The notes under the pieces are model-generated. The model did not search any database, was not told where the DNA came from, and saw nothing but the letters and a program-made list of their open reading frames with translations. Of a DNA stretch of 64,000 bases, positions 26,144 through 35,338 are shown in pieces; the first letter of the stretch is position 1; each line of letters opens with the position of its first letter. The position numbers and the translations under genes were made by a program. The DNA is from an uncultured Collinsella sp. GTDB taxonomy: Bacteria > Actinomycetota > Coriobacteriia > Coriobacteriales > Coriobacteriaceae. The DNA lies in NCBI GenBank assembly GCA_902493375.1, contig CABUPH010000011.1:10524-74523 (forward strand), in the 5' to 3' direction.

Positions 26144-29100
26144 TTATGCCTCCTTAATGGGTGCCAGCGCCTGAGCCAGATCGGCAGACGTCAGCGGTCG
26201 CAGGGACACCTCAAAGCTGAAGCTCTCAAAACGGGTGCGGTAGGAATCGAGCACCTCGGAACCCCAAGAGTTCGAACCAAGGCCGAGCAGCTGGTCGTTG
26301 ATATTGACCGTAACCGTGTCGCCCTTGACAAGGTCGTAGACGTGCTTGGCGTTATCGATGGCCTCGCAGCTATAGGGCCATGCCGAGAACGAGAACGGGT
26401 TGGAAGCGGCGTCGCTCGGACGCGTCACGACCAGACCGTCACCGTGGCTAGAGCGCAGGGCGACCCAACGGGTGCCCTCGCGGTTAGCGCAATCCTGAGG
26501 CATAACGTAGGGCGTGAACATGTCGTCGACCGTAGTGCGGTAATGACCGACCGGGTTGGCGCGCAGCGAGTCCGGATAGTTCTCGCCCGGGCCGTGGCCA
26601 TACCACTCGACGGCACGATCGCAACCGGGGACCTCGAAGGAGATGCCGATGCGCGGGATGATATCCGAGTAATCGCCGTAGGGCTCGCCGGAAACCTTGA
26701 GGTCGACGCGACCGCTCGGAAGCACGGTGTAGACGAGCTCGACGCGCATGCCGAACGCGCGGACGGGAGGAGCGATACGCTGGCTCACGGTAACGACGAC
26801 CGCATTGCCATCCTGCTTCCAAGAAACCTTGCGGGTAGACGTCTGCATCACATCGATGAAGTTGTCCTTCCACAGTGAGTCATACTCCTGGGCATGGTTA
26901 TCGACGAGCGGATGCCAAAAACCAACCTGGGGACCAGAGGCCATTACGTCGCGGCCGGATGCCTTCCACTCGCTCACGGTACCGTTGACTTTGCTGAAGG
27001 TCAGCTCGCCGTTGAGGGAGTGGATGCGGATCTCCTGCTCGGTCTCCTCAACCGTAAGCTCAGGACGAGCGGGGGGCACGATGGCCGGCGCCGGATGGTT
27101 TGCGATGGCAAACTGGCTTGCGCCCAGCTGGAACATCGGCTCGCACCAGACGTGAGCGGCCATGGTGTAGGCGCGCACGGTCAGCAGGGTCTCGCCCACT
27201 GCGGCCTCGCGAATCACCAGCGGCAGCTGGACGGACTCGCCGGGGGCAACCGCGCCGGGCATGAGCGTCTTGCGGCAGGCCACGTCGCCGTCCACCAGGG
27301 TCTCGGCCGACAGGCAGACATCCTCGAGGGTGGTGAACCAACGCTTGTTGGTGACGGTCAGCTCGCCTGCCTCGGCGTCATAAGCCATGCGGACCGGGCA
27401 GATGACCTGGCCGTACTCGGTAAGGCCCGGGCTCGGCTGCTGCCAGGGGAACACCATGCCATCGATGCAGAAGTTGCTGTTGTTGGGGTAATCGCCGTTG
27501 TCGCCACCATACATATCGTAGGCAACGCCGTCCTCGGTCACAGCAGCCAAACCGTGGTCGCACCATTCCCAGATAAACTGGCCTTGGATGCAATCCCAGC
27601 GATCGAAGACCTCCTGGTACTCGGACAGGCCTCCGGGACCGTTGCCCATGGAGTGACCGTACTCGCAGTTGATGCGCGGCTTGGGGAACGGATGCTCACC
27701 AAAGTCGTTCATCTGCGAAACACGGGAGTACATCGTGGAAATGACGTCGACGGTATCGGCGTTGCGGTCCTCCTCGTAATGGACCGGACGATCATCGAGC
27801 TCGTGAGCCTTGGCGTACATCGCGCGGATGTTGCAGCCATAGCCGCTCTCGTTGCCCATCGACCACATAATGATGCAGGCATGGTTGCGTTCCTGCATCA
27901 CCAGGCGCTCAATGCGGTCGACGTAGGCCGGCTCCCATGCCGGGTCGTCGGTGACCAGGGCGATATTGCCGATATTCTCGAAGCCGTGGCTCTCCATATC
28001 GGTCTCGGCGACCAGCATGATGCCATACTCATCACACAGCTCGTAGAAGCGCGGGTCATTGGCATAGTGAGAGGTGCGCACCGCGTTGATGTTGTGCCGC
28101 TTCATGAGCTCCAGGTCGCGGCGCATGCGATCGAGGCCCACGGCGCGACCCTTGTGATCGTCGTGATCGTGGCGGTTGACGCCATGCATCTTAAAGTAAG
28201 TGCCGTTGAGGTAGATATGATTGCCCTCGACCGTCACCTCGGCAAGTCCCTGGTGATGCGGAACGTACTCGCTGACCTCGTCGCCGTCGTAGACCTCAAA
28301 CGTAAGGTCATAGAGGAAGGGGTCCTCGGGGTTCCAGAAGTGGGCATCGGCAACGCTGCACTCGGCATGGCCATCGACGCACTCGCCCGTAGCGACCACG
28401 TTCTCGCCATCGCTGAGCGTAAACACGACGCGGGAAGCGCCCTCGGCCACCGTATCGAGCGTGATCAGAGCGGCATCGCCCTCGCGGTGCGTGCGGAACC
28501 TAAAGTCGACCAGGTGCGCGGCGGGACGCTGCATAAGGTACACATCGCGGAAGATGCCCGAGGCCCACCACATGTCCTGATCCTCGATATAGCTGCCATC
28601 GCTGTACTGCAGGACCTTGACCGCAAACAGGTTGTCGCCCTCGACGAGCGCGTCGGTCACGTCGAACTCGGCAGACAGGCGCGAGCCCTTGGTCATGCCG
28701 ATAAACTGACCGTTGACGTACAGCTCACCATAGCTCTCGATGCCGTCAAAGCGAATGATCTCGCGAGCGCCGGCAGGCACGGCGGGAAGGTTGACGATGC
28801 GCTGGTAGACGCCCGTGGGGTCGTCGGAGGGAACGAACGGCTGATCCACCGGGAACGGGAAACCCTCGTCGGTGTAGGCAAGGTTGCCATAGCCATCCAC
28901 CTGCCACAGGTGCGGAACCTCCACGTGATCCCACTCGGGCTCGTACGTAGAGAGCTCCTCGTTGGAAACGGCAGCAGGCCCCTCAAAGAGGCGGAACTGC
29001 CACGAGCCGGACAGCTGGACAAACCCGCGCGACAGCTCGCGGCTGTACGTAGCGGCGAGATCGGCGGTCTCGTAACCCATAAAGTACGCATGGGGTGCCA

Positions 29101-29152
29101 GGCGGTTCCTGTGGGTGAGCGCTTGGTTTTCCCAATCGTTAATGGCGTCCAT
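26144..29152 (-). CDS. ebgA: Beta-galactosidase, GH2 (LacZ/EbgA-like)
   Basis: 1002-residue GH2 enzyme hydrolysing beta-galactosides such as lactose. Order: sugar-binding jelly roll (about 45-215), immunoglobulin-like domain, TIM barrel with acid/base E435 (MGNESGYG) and nucleophile E497 (NCEYGHSMGN), a further beta domain, and the large C-terminal domain from about 740. No signal peptide, so it is cytosolic. ebgC follows directly. Three identical CAACCGGTTG operators lie upstream between this gene and a divergent LacI repressor. No lactose permease is adjacent in the window. Confidence 0.95.
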   Translation of the reverse strand: MDAINDWENQALTHRNRLAPHAYFMGYETADLAATYSRELSRGFVQLSGSWQFRLFEGPAAVSNEELSTYEPEWDHVEVPHLWQVDGYGNLAYTDEGFPFPVDQPFVPSDDPTGVYQRIVNLPAVPAGAREIIRFDGIESYGELYVNGQFIGMTKGSRLSAEFDVTDALVEGDNLFAVKVLQYSDGSYIEDQDMWWASGIFRDVYLMQRPAAHLVDFRFRTHREGDAALITLDTVAEGASRVVFTLSDGENVVATGECVDGHAECSVADAHFWNPEDPFLYDLTFEVYDGDEVSEYVPHHQGLAEVTVEGNHIYLNGTYFKMHGVNRHDHDDHKGRAVGLDRMRRDLELMKRHNINAVRTSHYANDPRFYELCDEYGIMLVAETDMESHGFENIGNIALVTDDPAWEPAYVDRIERLVMQERNHACIIMWSMGNESGYGCNIRAMYAKAHELDDRPVHYEEDRNADTVDVISTMYSRVSQMNDFGEHPFPKPRINCEYGHSMGNGPGGLSEYQEVFDRWDCIQGQFIWEWCDHGLAAVTEDGVAYDMYGGDNGDYPNNSNFCIDGMVFPWQQPSPGLTEYGQVICPVRMAYDAEAGELTVTNKRWFTTLEDVCLSAETLVDGDVACRKTLMPGAVAPGESVQLPLVIREAAVGETLLTVRAYTMAAHVWCEPMFQLGASQFAIANHPAPAIVPPARPELTVEETEQEIRIHSLNGELTFSKVNGTVSEWKASGRDVMASGPQVGFWHPLVDNHAQEYDSLWKDNFIDVMQTSTRKVSWKQDGNAVVVTVSQRIAPPVRAFGMRVELVYTVLPSGRVDLKVSGEPYGDYSDIIPRIGISFEVPGCDRAVEWYGHGPGENYPDSLRANPVGHYRTTVDDMFTPYVMPQDCANREGTRWVALRSSHGDGLVVTRPSDAASNPFSFSAWPYSCEAIDNAKHVYDLVKGDTVTVNINDQLLGLGSNSWGSEVLDSYRTRFESFSFEVSLRPLTSADLAQALAPIKEA

Positions 29153-29184
29153 GGTGATGCTCCTTCGTCATCGTAGTGATTCTT

Positions 29185-29287
29185 GTGCAACCGGTTGTCC
29201 TTATCTTACGGGCGATGCCAAACCCTGTGCAACCGGTTGTCCGCTGAACGGTCGATTCTGCCGGATTAACGGTGCAACCGGTTGTAC
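29185..29287. promoter_or_regulatory. Three LacI-type operators controlling ebgA
   Basis: The perfect palindrome CAACCGGTTG occurs at 29188-29197, 29230-29239 and 29275-29284, each preceded by GTG. Centre spacings of 42 and 45 bases are close to four helical turns, which would put three dimers on one face and allow looping. The sites lie between ebgA and the divergent repressor gene. The third site is followed by a half-site (ACAACCG). Confidence 0.85.
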
Positions 29288-29528
29288 AACCGCCTCACTT
29301 ATGTCACCCTGAGTATCGAAACTCAGCGCAAAACATCATTCTTAAGCTCGTAGGCAACCGCCACGCCCGCTGATATCTCACCCACACGAGACGTATTCGA
29401 TTGCGGCTTGGTTGCAAAACGACACCTGTCACCGGATATCATGAACGCTGTTCAGGTGCACTATAGTAAGCTGTATCCGCACCAGCCCGTATCAGTGACA
29501 ACATCGACCGCATTTTCCAGGAGACGCC

Positions 29529-30545
29529 ATGACCCAACCAGTTCGCACCGCACCTACGCTTGCCGAGGTTGCCGCAGCTGCCGGCGTGTCGCGCTCCACG
29601 GCATCGCGCGCCCTCAACGATTCGCCCCGCATTAGCGAGGAAACCAAAAAGCGCGTCCGCGCGGCGGCCAAGGAAGTCAATTTTGTCCCCAATGCCCGTG
29701 GCCGAGCGCTCGCTGTCGGGCGCACGGAAATCATCGCCGTGCTCGTGACCGAGCCCCTGAGTGAACTCTTCAGCGACCCCACCTATAGCGAGTTTTTGAG
29801 CGGCATTACCGAGGAACTGTCGGAGTCGTCCTATCTGCCCGTTATCTTGCAGGCGTCTTCTACGCATGAGCGCAACCGCGCACGCGAGCACTTTGAGCGC
29901 CGCTCGTTCGACGCCGTGATCGACGTCTCCCCTTACAAGGGCAGCGAGCTGCTCGAGGTGCTGCGCGAGCTGGGCGTACCCACCGTGTTGTGCGGCCAGC
30001 TCGAGGGCCACCCCTATCGCGACGTGTTCTCGACAGTCTACTCTGACGACGAAGAGGGTGGACGCTTTGCGGCACTCGCTATGAAAGAGCGCGGGCGCAA
30101 AGATATCGTCGCCGTGTTGGGACCGCAAGACAACCCCGCTGTTGTCGACCGCCTGCGCGGCTACCGCGCCGTCTTGGGCGAAGACCTCCCAGACGCAAAC
30201 GTTATCTATACCGGCTGGAACAGCGGAGACGGCTATCAGGCCATGCACCAGATCCTCGCGCGCGAGATTGCTTTCGATGGCGTGCTCTGCGGATCGGACC
30301 GTATCGCGGCTGGCGTCATCACCGCACTCAACGAGGCAGGCCTATCTGTTCCGGCGGACGTTTCTGTCGTCGGCTTCGACGATCACGAGATTGCGGCGTG
30401 CTGCGTCCCCGCGCTCACGACCGTCCGCCAGCCCCTGCGCGAAGAAGGCCACATGGCCGCCAACATTGCGCTCGACATGATCACGGGCGCCGAGCCCACC
30501 ACCTCCGTGATGCACATGCAGCTAATTCAGAGAGACTCGCTATAA
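29529..30545 (+). CDS. ebgR: LacI family repressor of the ebg locus (EbgR-like)
   Basis: 338 residues. The N-terminal HTH reads TLAEVAAAAGVSRSTASRAL (about 11-30), with a hinge and a sugar-binding domain ending in the usual AANIALDMITG. It diverges from ebgA across 376 bases that contain three CAACCGGTTG operators, the classic LacI recognition form. It should repress ebgAC until a galactoside binds. RBS GGAGACGCC precedes the ATG at 29529. Beyond the operators, the rest of that gap shows only a TATAGT hexamer near 29461 as a possible -10. Confidence 0.88.
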   Translation: MTQPVRTAPTLAEVAAAAGVSRSTASRALNDSPRISEETKKRVRAAAKEVNFVPNARGRALAVGRTEIIAVLVTEPLSELFSDPTYSEFLSGITEELSESSYLPVILQASSTHERNRAREHFERRSFDAVIDVSPYKGSELLEVLRELGVPTVLCGQLEGHPYRDVFSTVYSDDEEGGRFAALAMKERGRKDIVAVLGPQDNPAVVDRLRGYRAVLGEDLPDANVIYTGWNSGDGYQAMHQILAREIAFDGVLCGSDRIAAGVITALNEAGLSVPADVSVVGFDDHEIAACCVPALTTVRQPLREEGHMAANIALDMITGAEPTTSVMHMQLIQRDSL

Positions 30546-30551
30546 GAAACT

Positions 30552-30752
30552 GGGACAGGCTTTCCGCCAGACAGTTGTTGCGGAAAGCCTGCCCCGTTTT
30601 GAGTGCTCATTCTGGGACACAGTTTCCGTTAGACCGCTCAACCGGAAACTGTGTCCCATTTTTTGCCGAATTCTGGGTCGCGCTTTCCCAGAGGACCCCC
30701 TTTGGGAAAGCGCGACCCGTTCTGGACGCAGATTCCGGGACGCACTTTCCGC
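30552..30752. repeat. Array of three and a half hairpins with a ~62-base period
   Basis: Hairpins have 16-bp arms: 30552-30567/30580-30595 (one mismatch), 30613-30628/30643-30658 (perfect) and 30675-30690/30703-30718 (perfect). A fourth left arm at 30737-30752 has no partner. Left arms share a GGG-x4-x-CTTTCC theme (GGGACAGGCTTTCCGC, GGGTCGCGCTTTCCCA, GGGACGCACTTTCCGC). Start-to-start steps are 61-62 bases. The first two are followed by T-runs and could terminate ebgR. Arm sequences differ between units while pairing is kept. Confidence 0.8.
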
Positions 30753-30795
30753 GACGCCCGGTCATCCCATGCCCCCACAACCTCGGCGCATAAAA

Positions 30796-30826
30796 AACGA
30801 GGGAAGGCGCGCGTCCTTCCCTCGTT
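30796..30826 (-). terminator. Intrinsic terminator of aspS
   Basis: Perfect 12-bp arms AACGAGGGAAGG and CCTTCCCTCGTT followed on the minus strand by TTTTTT. It lies 23 bases past the aspS stop. Confidence 0.9.
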
Positions 30827-30849
30827 ACGGGCAATATGTAGCCGCTCGC

Positions 30850-32637
30850 CTACATCAGGCGCAGGCTAACGTCCTTGAGCTGGGCGCCGCTAACGGCACT
30901 CGGGGCGCCCGACATGAGGTCGGAGCCGCTGGCCGTCTTGGGGAACGCCATGACGTCGCGGATGGAGTCGGAACCGGTGAGCAGCATGCACACGCGGTCC
31001 AGGCCCAGAGCAAAACCGCCCATCGGGGGCGCACCAAACTTGAGCGCCTCCATGAGGAAGCCAAACTGAGACTCGGCACGCTCCTCAGTAAAGCCCAGGA
31101 GCTTGAGCATGGACATCTGCATCTCGGCGTTGTGGATACGCATACCGCCGCCGCCGGCCTCAAAGCCGTCCATGACAAAGTCGTAGGTGCACGAACCGGC
31201 TGCCAGCGGGTCGGCCTCGATCTTGGCGATGTCGGTCTCGGTCGGCAGGGTGAAGGGCTGGTGCTCGGCAGCGTAGGCCTTGCGGTCCTCATCCCAGTGG
31301 AACAGCGGGAAGTTGACGACCCACAGGAAGTCGTGGCCCTCGCGCTTGATCTCGAGCGCGTTGGCCATGTGGGAACGCATGCCGCCCAGGATCTCGTCGG
31401 AGAGCAGGCGCGGGCCGGCGGCGAACATCACAAGGTCGCCGGGCTCGACGTCCATGCGCTCGCGCAGAGCGGCCATCTCCTCGTCCGAGAAGAACTTGAC
31501 GATGGGGCTGTTGATGGAGCCGTCCTCGCGGAAGGCGATCCAGGCCAAGCCCTTGGCGCCAAACGTGGAGGCCACGCCGGCGAGCTTATCGATCTTGGCA
31601 CGTGCCCAGGCACCGGCGCCCTTGGCGTTGATAGCCTTGACGACAGAGCCCTCCTCGTTTGCGGCAGTCGCAAAGACCTTGAACTTGGAGTTGGCGAAGA
31701 TGTCGGTCAGGTCGACCAAGTGCATGCCATAGCGGGTATCGGGCTTGTCGGAGCCATAGGTGTCCATGGCCTCCCAGTAGTTCATGCGACGCAGCGGCGT
31801 GGGCATCTCGACACCCATGCGGCCGAAGGCATCGGCCAGGACCTCTTCGAGCGCGCTCATGACGTCATTCTGGTCCACGAAGGACATCTCAATATCGACC
31901 TGGGTGAACTCGGGCTGACGGTCGGCACGCAAGTCCTCGTCGCGGAAGCACTTGGCAACCTGGTAGTAGCGCTCGACGCCACCGACCATAAGCAGCTGCT
32001 TCAGGAGCTGCGGGGACTGCGGCAGGGCATAGAAGTTGCCCGGCTGGATGCGGCTGGGGACGATGAAGTCGCGGGCGCCCTCGGGCGTAGACTTGAACAG
32101 GGAGGGCGTCTCGACCTCCATGAACTCACGGTTGTGCAGCGCCTCGCGAATGGCAAAGGTAAAGTCGGAGCGCAGCTTGAGGTTGGCCATCATCTCGGGA
32201 CGACGAAGGTCCAGATAGCGATAGCGCAGGCGGGTGTCCTCGCTGGTCTCGATGCCGTCCTCGATTTGGAACGGCGGGGTGACGGACGTGTTGAGCACCT
32301 CGGCGTGGTCGGTCAGGACCTCGATCTCGCCGGTCGCGAGCTTGGTGTTGGTGGTCTCCTCGCCACGGGCGCGCACGACGCCGTGAATCTTGATGGGCCA
32401 CTCGGGACGCATGGTCTCGGCGATCTTAAAGGCATCGCCGTCGGAGTGCTCGGGGTCGAAGGTGAGCTGCGTGATGCCCTCGCGGTCGCGAAGGTCGCAG
32501 AAGATAAGGCCGCCGTGGTCGCGGCGACGGCTCACCCAACCGGTGAGGGTGACCTCTTCGCCCACGTTCTCGAAGCGAAGCTCGCCGCAGGTACGGGTGT
32601 GCATGGAATGCTCATCGATGGGACGGGTCTGGCTCAT
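30850..32637 (-). CDS. aspS: Aspartyl-tRNA synthetase
   Basis: 595-residue class II synthetase charging tRNA-Asp. The N-terminal OB anticodon domain (about 10-110) is followed by the catalytic core with motif 2 region FRDEDLRADRQPEFTQVDIEMSF and motif 3 GLDRVCMLL, with a bacterial GAD insertion between (about 290-420). The length matches bacterial AspRS. The ATG at 32637 has AAGGAGGATC. A stable hairpin lies in its leader (32659-32700). An aspartate and asparagine dual-charging role cannot be judged here. Confidence 0.97.
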   Translation of the reverse strand: MSQTRPIDEHSMHTRTCGELRFENVGEEVTLTGWVSRRRDHGGLIFCDLRDREGITQLTFDPEHSDGDAFKIAETMRPEWPIKIHGVVRARGEETTNTKLATGEIEVLTDHAEVLNTSVTPPFQIEDGIETSEDTRLRYRYLDLRRPEMMANLKLRSDFTFAIREALHNREFMEVETPSLFKSTPEGARDFIVPSRIQPGNFYALPQSPQLLKQLLMVGGVERYYQVAKCFRDEDLRADRQPEFTQVDIEMSFVDQNDVMSALEEVLADAFGRMGVEMPTPLRRMNYWEAMDTYGSDKPDTRYGMHLVDLTDIFANSKFKVFATAANEEGSVVKAINAKGAGAWARAKIDKLAGVASTFGAKGLAWIAFREDGSINSPIVKFFSDEEMAALRERMDVEPGDLVMFAAGPRLLSDEILGGMRSHMANALEIKREGHDFLWVVNFPLFHWDEDRKAYAAEHQPFTLPTETDIAKIEADPLAAGSCTYDFVMDGFEAGGGGMRIHNAEMQMSMLKLLGFTEERAESQFGFLMEALKFGAPPMGGFALGLDRVCMLLTGSDSIRDVMAFPKTASGSDLMSGAPSAVSGAQLKDVSLRLM

Positions 32638-32658
32638 ACCAGTGATCCTCCTTTATGG

Positions 32659-32700
32659 ATCTGTGCCGCCCCGTGTCGTTCCGGGCGGCGTCGTACAGAT
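32659..32700 (-). promoter_or_regulatory. Leader hairpin in front of aspS
   Basis: GCCGCCCC (32665-32672) pairs with GGGCGGC (32683-32689), and flanking ATCTGT/ACAGAT extends the stem. It ends just upstream of the ribosome site, so it could affect aspS expression. No T-box feature was seen. Confidence 0.4.
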
Positions 32701-32893
32701 TTGCCCAGCCTGCGTAAACCGCGCAGCCAGACATGGCGTTCTATCTTATCGCACTCGCGTCGATGTGCCGCGAAAAAGTGGCTCCTGCCCAAAGACTTGA
32801 CGGAGACGAAACAATTGACGCGCCGCGGCACCCGCCCGCGCTCGTCACGTGCGACAATGTGCCCCAATACAACTGCACTCGGAAAGGCCCGTC

Positions 32894-33529
32894 ATGACCG
32901 CACGCCTCATCGTTATGGATATCGACTCCACGCTCATCAACCAGGAGGTCATCGACCTGTTGGGCGAGGAGGCCGGCGTAGGCGAGCAGGTGGCACAGAT
33001 CACTGAGCGCGCCATGCGCGGCGAGCTTGACTTTAAGCAGGCACTCGAGGAGCGCGTGGGGCTGCTCGCCGGCCTGGACGAGAGCGTGTTCGAGCGCACC
33101 TTTGAGCGTGTGACGTTTACCCCCGGCGCGCTGGAGCTTGTGCGCTCGGCGCACAGCAAGGGCTGGAAGGTCGGCGTGGTAAGCGGCGGCTTTCACGAGG
33201 TCGCCGATAAGATCGTGACCGCCGCGGGCATCGATTTTTGCCTGGCTAACCGCCTGGAGGTCGTGGACGGCAAGCTCACGGGTAAGCTGGCGGCAGACAT
33301 CGTGACCAAGGAGTCCAAGCTCATCCAGCTGCTGGACTGGGCAGTTGAGTGCGGCGTCGACATGGCCCATACGGTCGCTATTGGCGACGGGGCAAATGAC
33401 ATCCCCATGATCCAGGCCGCAGGCACGGGCATCGCATTTTGCGCCAAGCCCAAGACGCGCGAGGCGGCCCCGTTTGCCATCGACGAGCGCAACCTGATGC
33501 TCGCCATGGACATCATCCTGCGCGACTAG
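32894..33529 (+). CDS. serB: Phosphoserine phosphatase SerB
   Basis: 211-residue HAD hydrolase releasing serine from phosphoserine. Motif I is MDIDSTLI (nucleophile Asp), motif II VVSGGF, and motif IV GDGANDIPM. A helical cap lies at about 15-75. No ACT domain, so this is the short form. The ATG at 32894 follows GGAAAGG. It diverges from aspS. The larB gene follows 114 bases later behind a palindromic operator. Confidence 0.93.
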   Translation: MTARLIVMDIDSTLINQEVIDLLGEEAGVGEQVAQITERAMRGELDFKQALEERVGLLAGLDESVFERTFERVTFTPGALELVRSAHSKGWKVGVVSGGFHEVADKIVTAAGIDFCLANRLEVVDGKLTGKLAADIVTKESKLIQLLDWAVECGVDMAHTVAIGDGANDIPMIQAAGTGIAFCAKPKTREAAPFAIDERNLMLAMDIILRD

Positions 33530-33565
33530 TCAATCCATCTAACAATTGAATCAGTCTGTCCTATA

Positions 33566-33599
33566 GTTTCCGAACAATTTTGTCTTAGTGTTCGGAAAC
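33566..33599. promoter_or_regulatory. Palindromic operator candidate before larB
   Basis: Perfect 11-base arms GTTTCCGAACA and TGTTCGGAAAC with a 12-base spacer, overlapping a TATAGT hexamer (33562-33567). No T-run follows, which argues against a terminator of serB. The TetR-family gene at the end of the larBC operon is the obvious candidate regulator. Confidence 0.55.
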
Positions 33600-33643
33600 A
33601 TACCCTTTGAGTGCTAGACTTTGCGCCGTCGAAGGGAACATAT

Positions 33644-34426
33644 ATGGATAAGCGAGATCTTGAGCAATTGCTGAGCGATGTTGCCGGCGGAGCAGTCACC
33701 CCTGCCGACGCCCTCACGCGCATCCAGACGGCTCCGACCGCCGATTTGGGCTTTGCGCAGCTTGATCTTTCGCGCGGGGTGCGCCAGGGAGCCGGCGAGG
33801 TTGTCTACGGGGCCGGTAAAACCGCCGATCAGATTGCCGCCATTATCGAAGCACTGCGCGATGCCGGCCAGGAGCGCATCCTGGTCACGCGCCTGGATGC
33901 CGAAAAAGCCGCGCGCACCGCTGAGCTTCTTGGCAACGGCATCGACTTGGGATATGTCCCGGACGCACAGCTCGCCCTCGTGGGCGGCAAGCCCTCCCCC
34001 ACCGGCAACGGACGCATCGTCGTCGCCTGCGCCGGCACGAGCGACCTGCCCGTCGCCGAAGAAGCCGCGTTGACGGCCGAGTTCTATGGCAACGAGGTCG
34101 ACCGCCTCTACGACGTGGGTGTCGCCGGCCTGCACCGTCTGCTCGCGCATGCCGAGGAACTCGCCCAGGCACAGGTGGTCATCGCCATTGCCGGCATGGA
34201 GGGCGCACTGGCGAGCGTTGTCGGCGGCCTGGTAAGCTGTCCGGTCATAGCCGTTCCCACCAGTGTGGGTTACGGCGCGAGCTTTGGTGGCGTAGCCGCG
34301 CTGCTCGCCATGCTCAACTCCTGCGCCAGCGGCGTTTCGGTCGTCAACATCGACAACGGCTTTGGTGCCGCCTACCAGGCAAGTCTTATCAATCATCTGA
34401 GCGCCGGCACGCCCTGCGCCCGTTAA
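33644..34426 (+). CDS. larB: LarB, nicotinic acid adenine dinucleotide carboxylase/hydrolase
   Basis: 260-residue AIR-carboxylase-like protein. LarB carboxylates NaAD at pyridinium C5 and hydrolyses it, starting synthesis of the nickel-pincer cofactor of lactate racemase. The C-terminal signature PTSVGYGASFGGVAALLAML followed by SCASGVSVVNIDNGFGAA is characteristic. The ATG at 33644 follows GAAGGGAAC. It is first in an operon with larC1 (10 bases downstream) and a TetR regulator. Confidence 0.93.
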   Translation: MDKRDLEQLLSDVAGGAVTPADALTRIQTAPTADLGFAQLDLSRGVRQGAGEVVYGAGKTADQIAAIIEALRDAGQERILVTRLDAEKAARTAELLGNGIDLGYVPDAQLALVGGKPSPTGNGRIVVACAGTSDLPVAEEAALTAEFYGNEVDRLYDVGVAGLHRLLAHAEELAQAQVVIAIAGMEGALASVVGGLVSCPVIAVPTSVGYGASFGGVAALLAMLNSCASGVSVVNIDNGFGAAYQASLINHLSAGTPCAR

Positions 34427-34436
34427 GGAGCATTCC

Positions 34437-35336
34437 ATGTCCAATCATCAGCACACGCTTATCATCGACGGCACCTCGGGCATCAGCGGCGATATGACCG
34501 TCGCGGCCCTGCTCGACCTAGGCGCCAGCGAGGAGCACCTGCGCGAGCAGCTCGCCACGCTGCCGGTCGACGGCTTTACGATCGCCGTGACGCGCGTAAA
34601 CAAGCATGGCATCGACGCCTGCGACTTTGACGTTCAGCTGGCAGAGGAGCTCGAGAACCACGATCACGATATGGCCTGGCTCTACGGTAACGAAGCAGCT
34701 GCCGAGCACGAGCACCACCATCATGACCATGGTGAGCACGAACACTGCCATGAGCATGATCATGAGACCCACGGCCATGGCCACGAGGGCCATCATCACG
34801 CCCACCACCATCACCATCGTTCTTTGGCGGACGTCACCGCCATCATCGACGGCTCGCAGCTAAGCGATGGCGCTAAGCGTCGTGCGCTCGCCATCTTTAC
34901 CGCGCTCGCCGCCGCCGAGGCCAAGGCCCACGGCAAAACGCCCGAGACCGTCATGTTCCACGAGGTAGGCGCCATCGACTCCATCGTCGACATCTGCTCG
35001 GTCGCCATCTGTCTCGATGACCTGGGTATCGAGGACATTGTCGTCGAGTCGCTCTCCGAGGGTCACGGCACCATTCGCTGCGCCCACGGCCTCATGCCCA
35101 TTCCCGTCCCCGCTGTCGTCAACCTGTGCCAGGCGGGCAATATCGCCCTCACGCCTGCACCGGTCGCCGGCGAGCTCGTGACGCCCACGGGCGCCGCCAT
35201 CGTCACCGCGCTGCGTACGTCCGACCAAATGCCCTCACGCTACCGCATCGAAGCCGTCGGCTACGGCGCCGGAAAGCGCCCCTACGAGGGTTGCTCCGGT
35301 ACGCTCCGCTGCCTGCTCGTTCACGTGGATGCATAG
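34437..35336 (+). CDS. larC: LarC1, nickel-insertion protein, N-terminal part only
   Basis: 299 residues. LarC inserts Ni into the pincer nucleotide in a CTP-dependent reaction. The N-terminus LIIDGTSGISGDMTVAALL and the FHEVGAIDSIVDI stretch identify LarC1. A His-rich loop (about 85-125) with over twenty His residues is a likely nickel store. The protein stops at VGYGAGKRPYEG...CLLVHVDA, the point where full-length LarC continues into the LarC2 catalytic domain. The next gene starts 2 bases later and no LarC2 frame is visible. Confidence 0.9.
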   Translation: MSNHQHTLIIDGTSGISGDMTVAALLDLGASEEHLREQLATLPVDGFTIAVTRVNKHGIDACDFDVQLAEELENHDHDMAWLYGNEAAAEHEHHHHDHGEHEHCHEHDHETHGHGHEGHHHAHHHHHRSLADVTAIIDGSQLSDGAKRRALAIFTALAAAEAKAHGKTPETVMFHEVGAIDSIVDICSVAICLDDLGIEDIVVESLSEGHGTIRCAHGLMPIPVPAVVNLCQAGNIALTPAPVAGELVTPTGAAIVTALRTSDQMPSRYRIEAVGYGAGKRPYEGCSGTLRCLLVHVDA

Positions 35337-35338
35337 CC

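Noticed and set aside
30552..30752. Possible CRISPR array (regular spacing near 62 bases)
   Set aside because: Units are hairpins with varying arms rather than identical repeats separated by unique spacers, and no cas gene is nearby.
32659..32700. T-box riboswitch upstream of aspS
   Set aside because: The leader is short and lacks a T-box-like conserved bulge; only a simple hairpin is seen.
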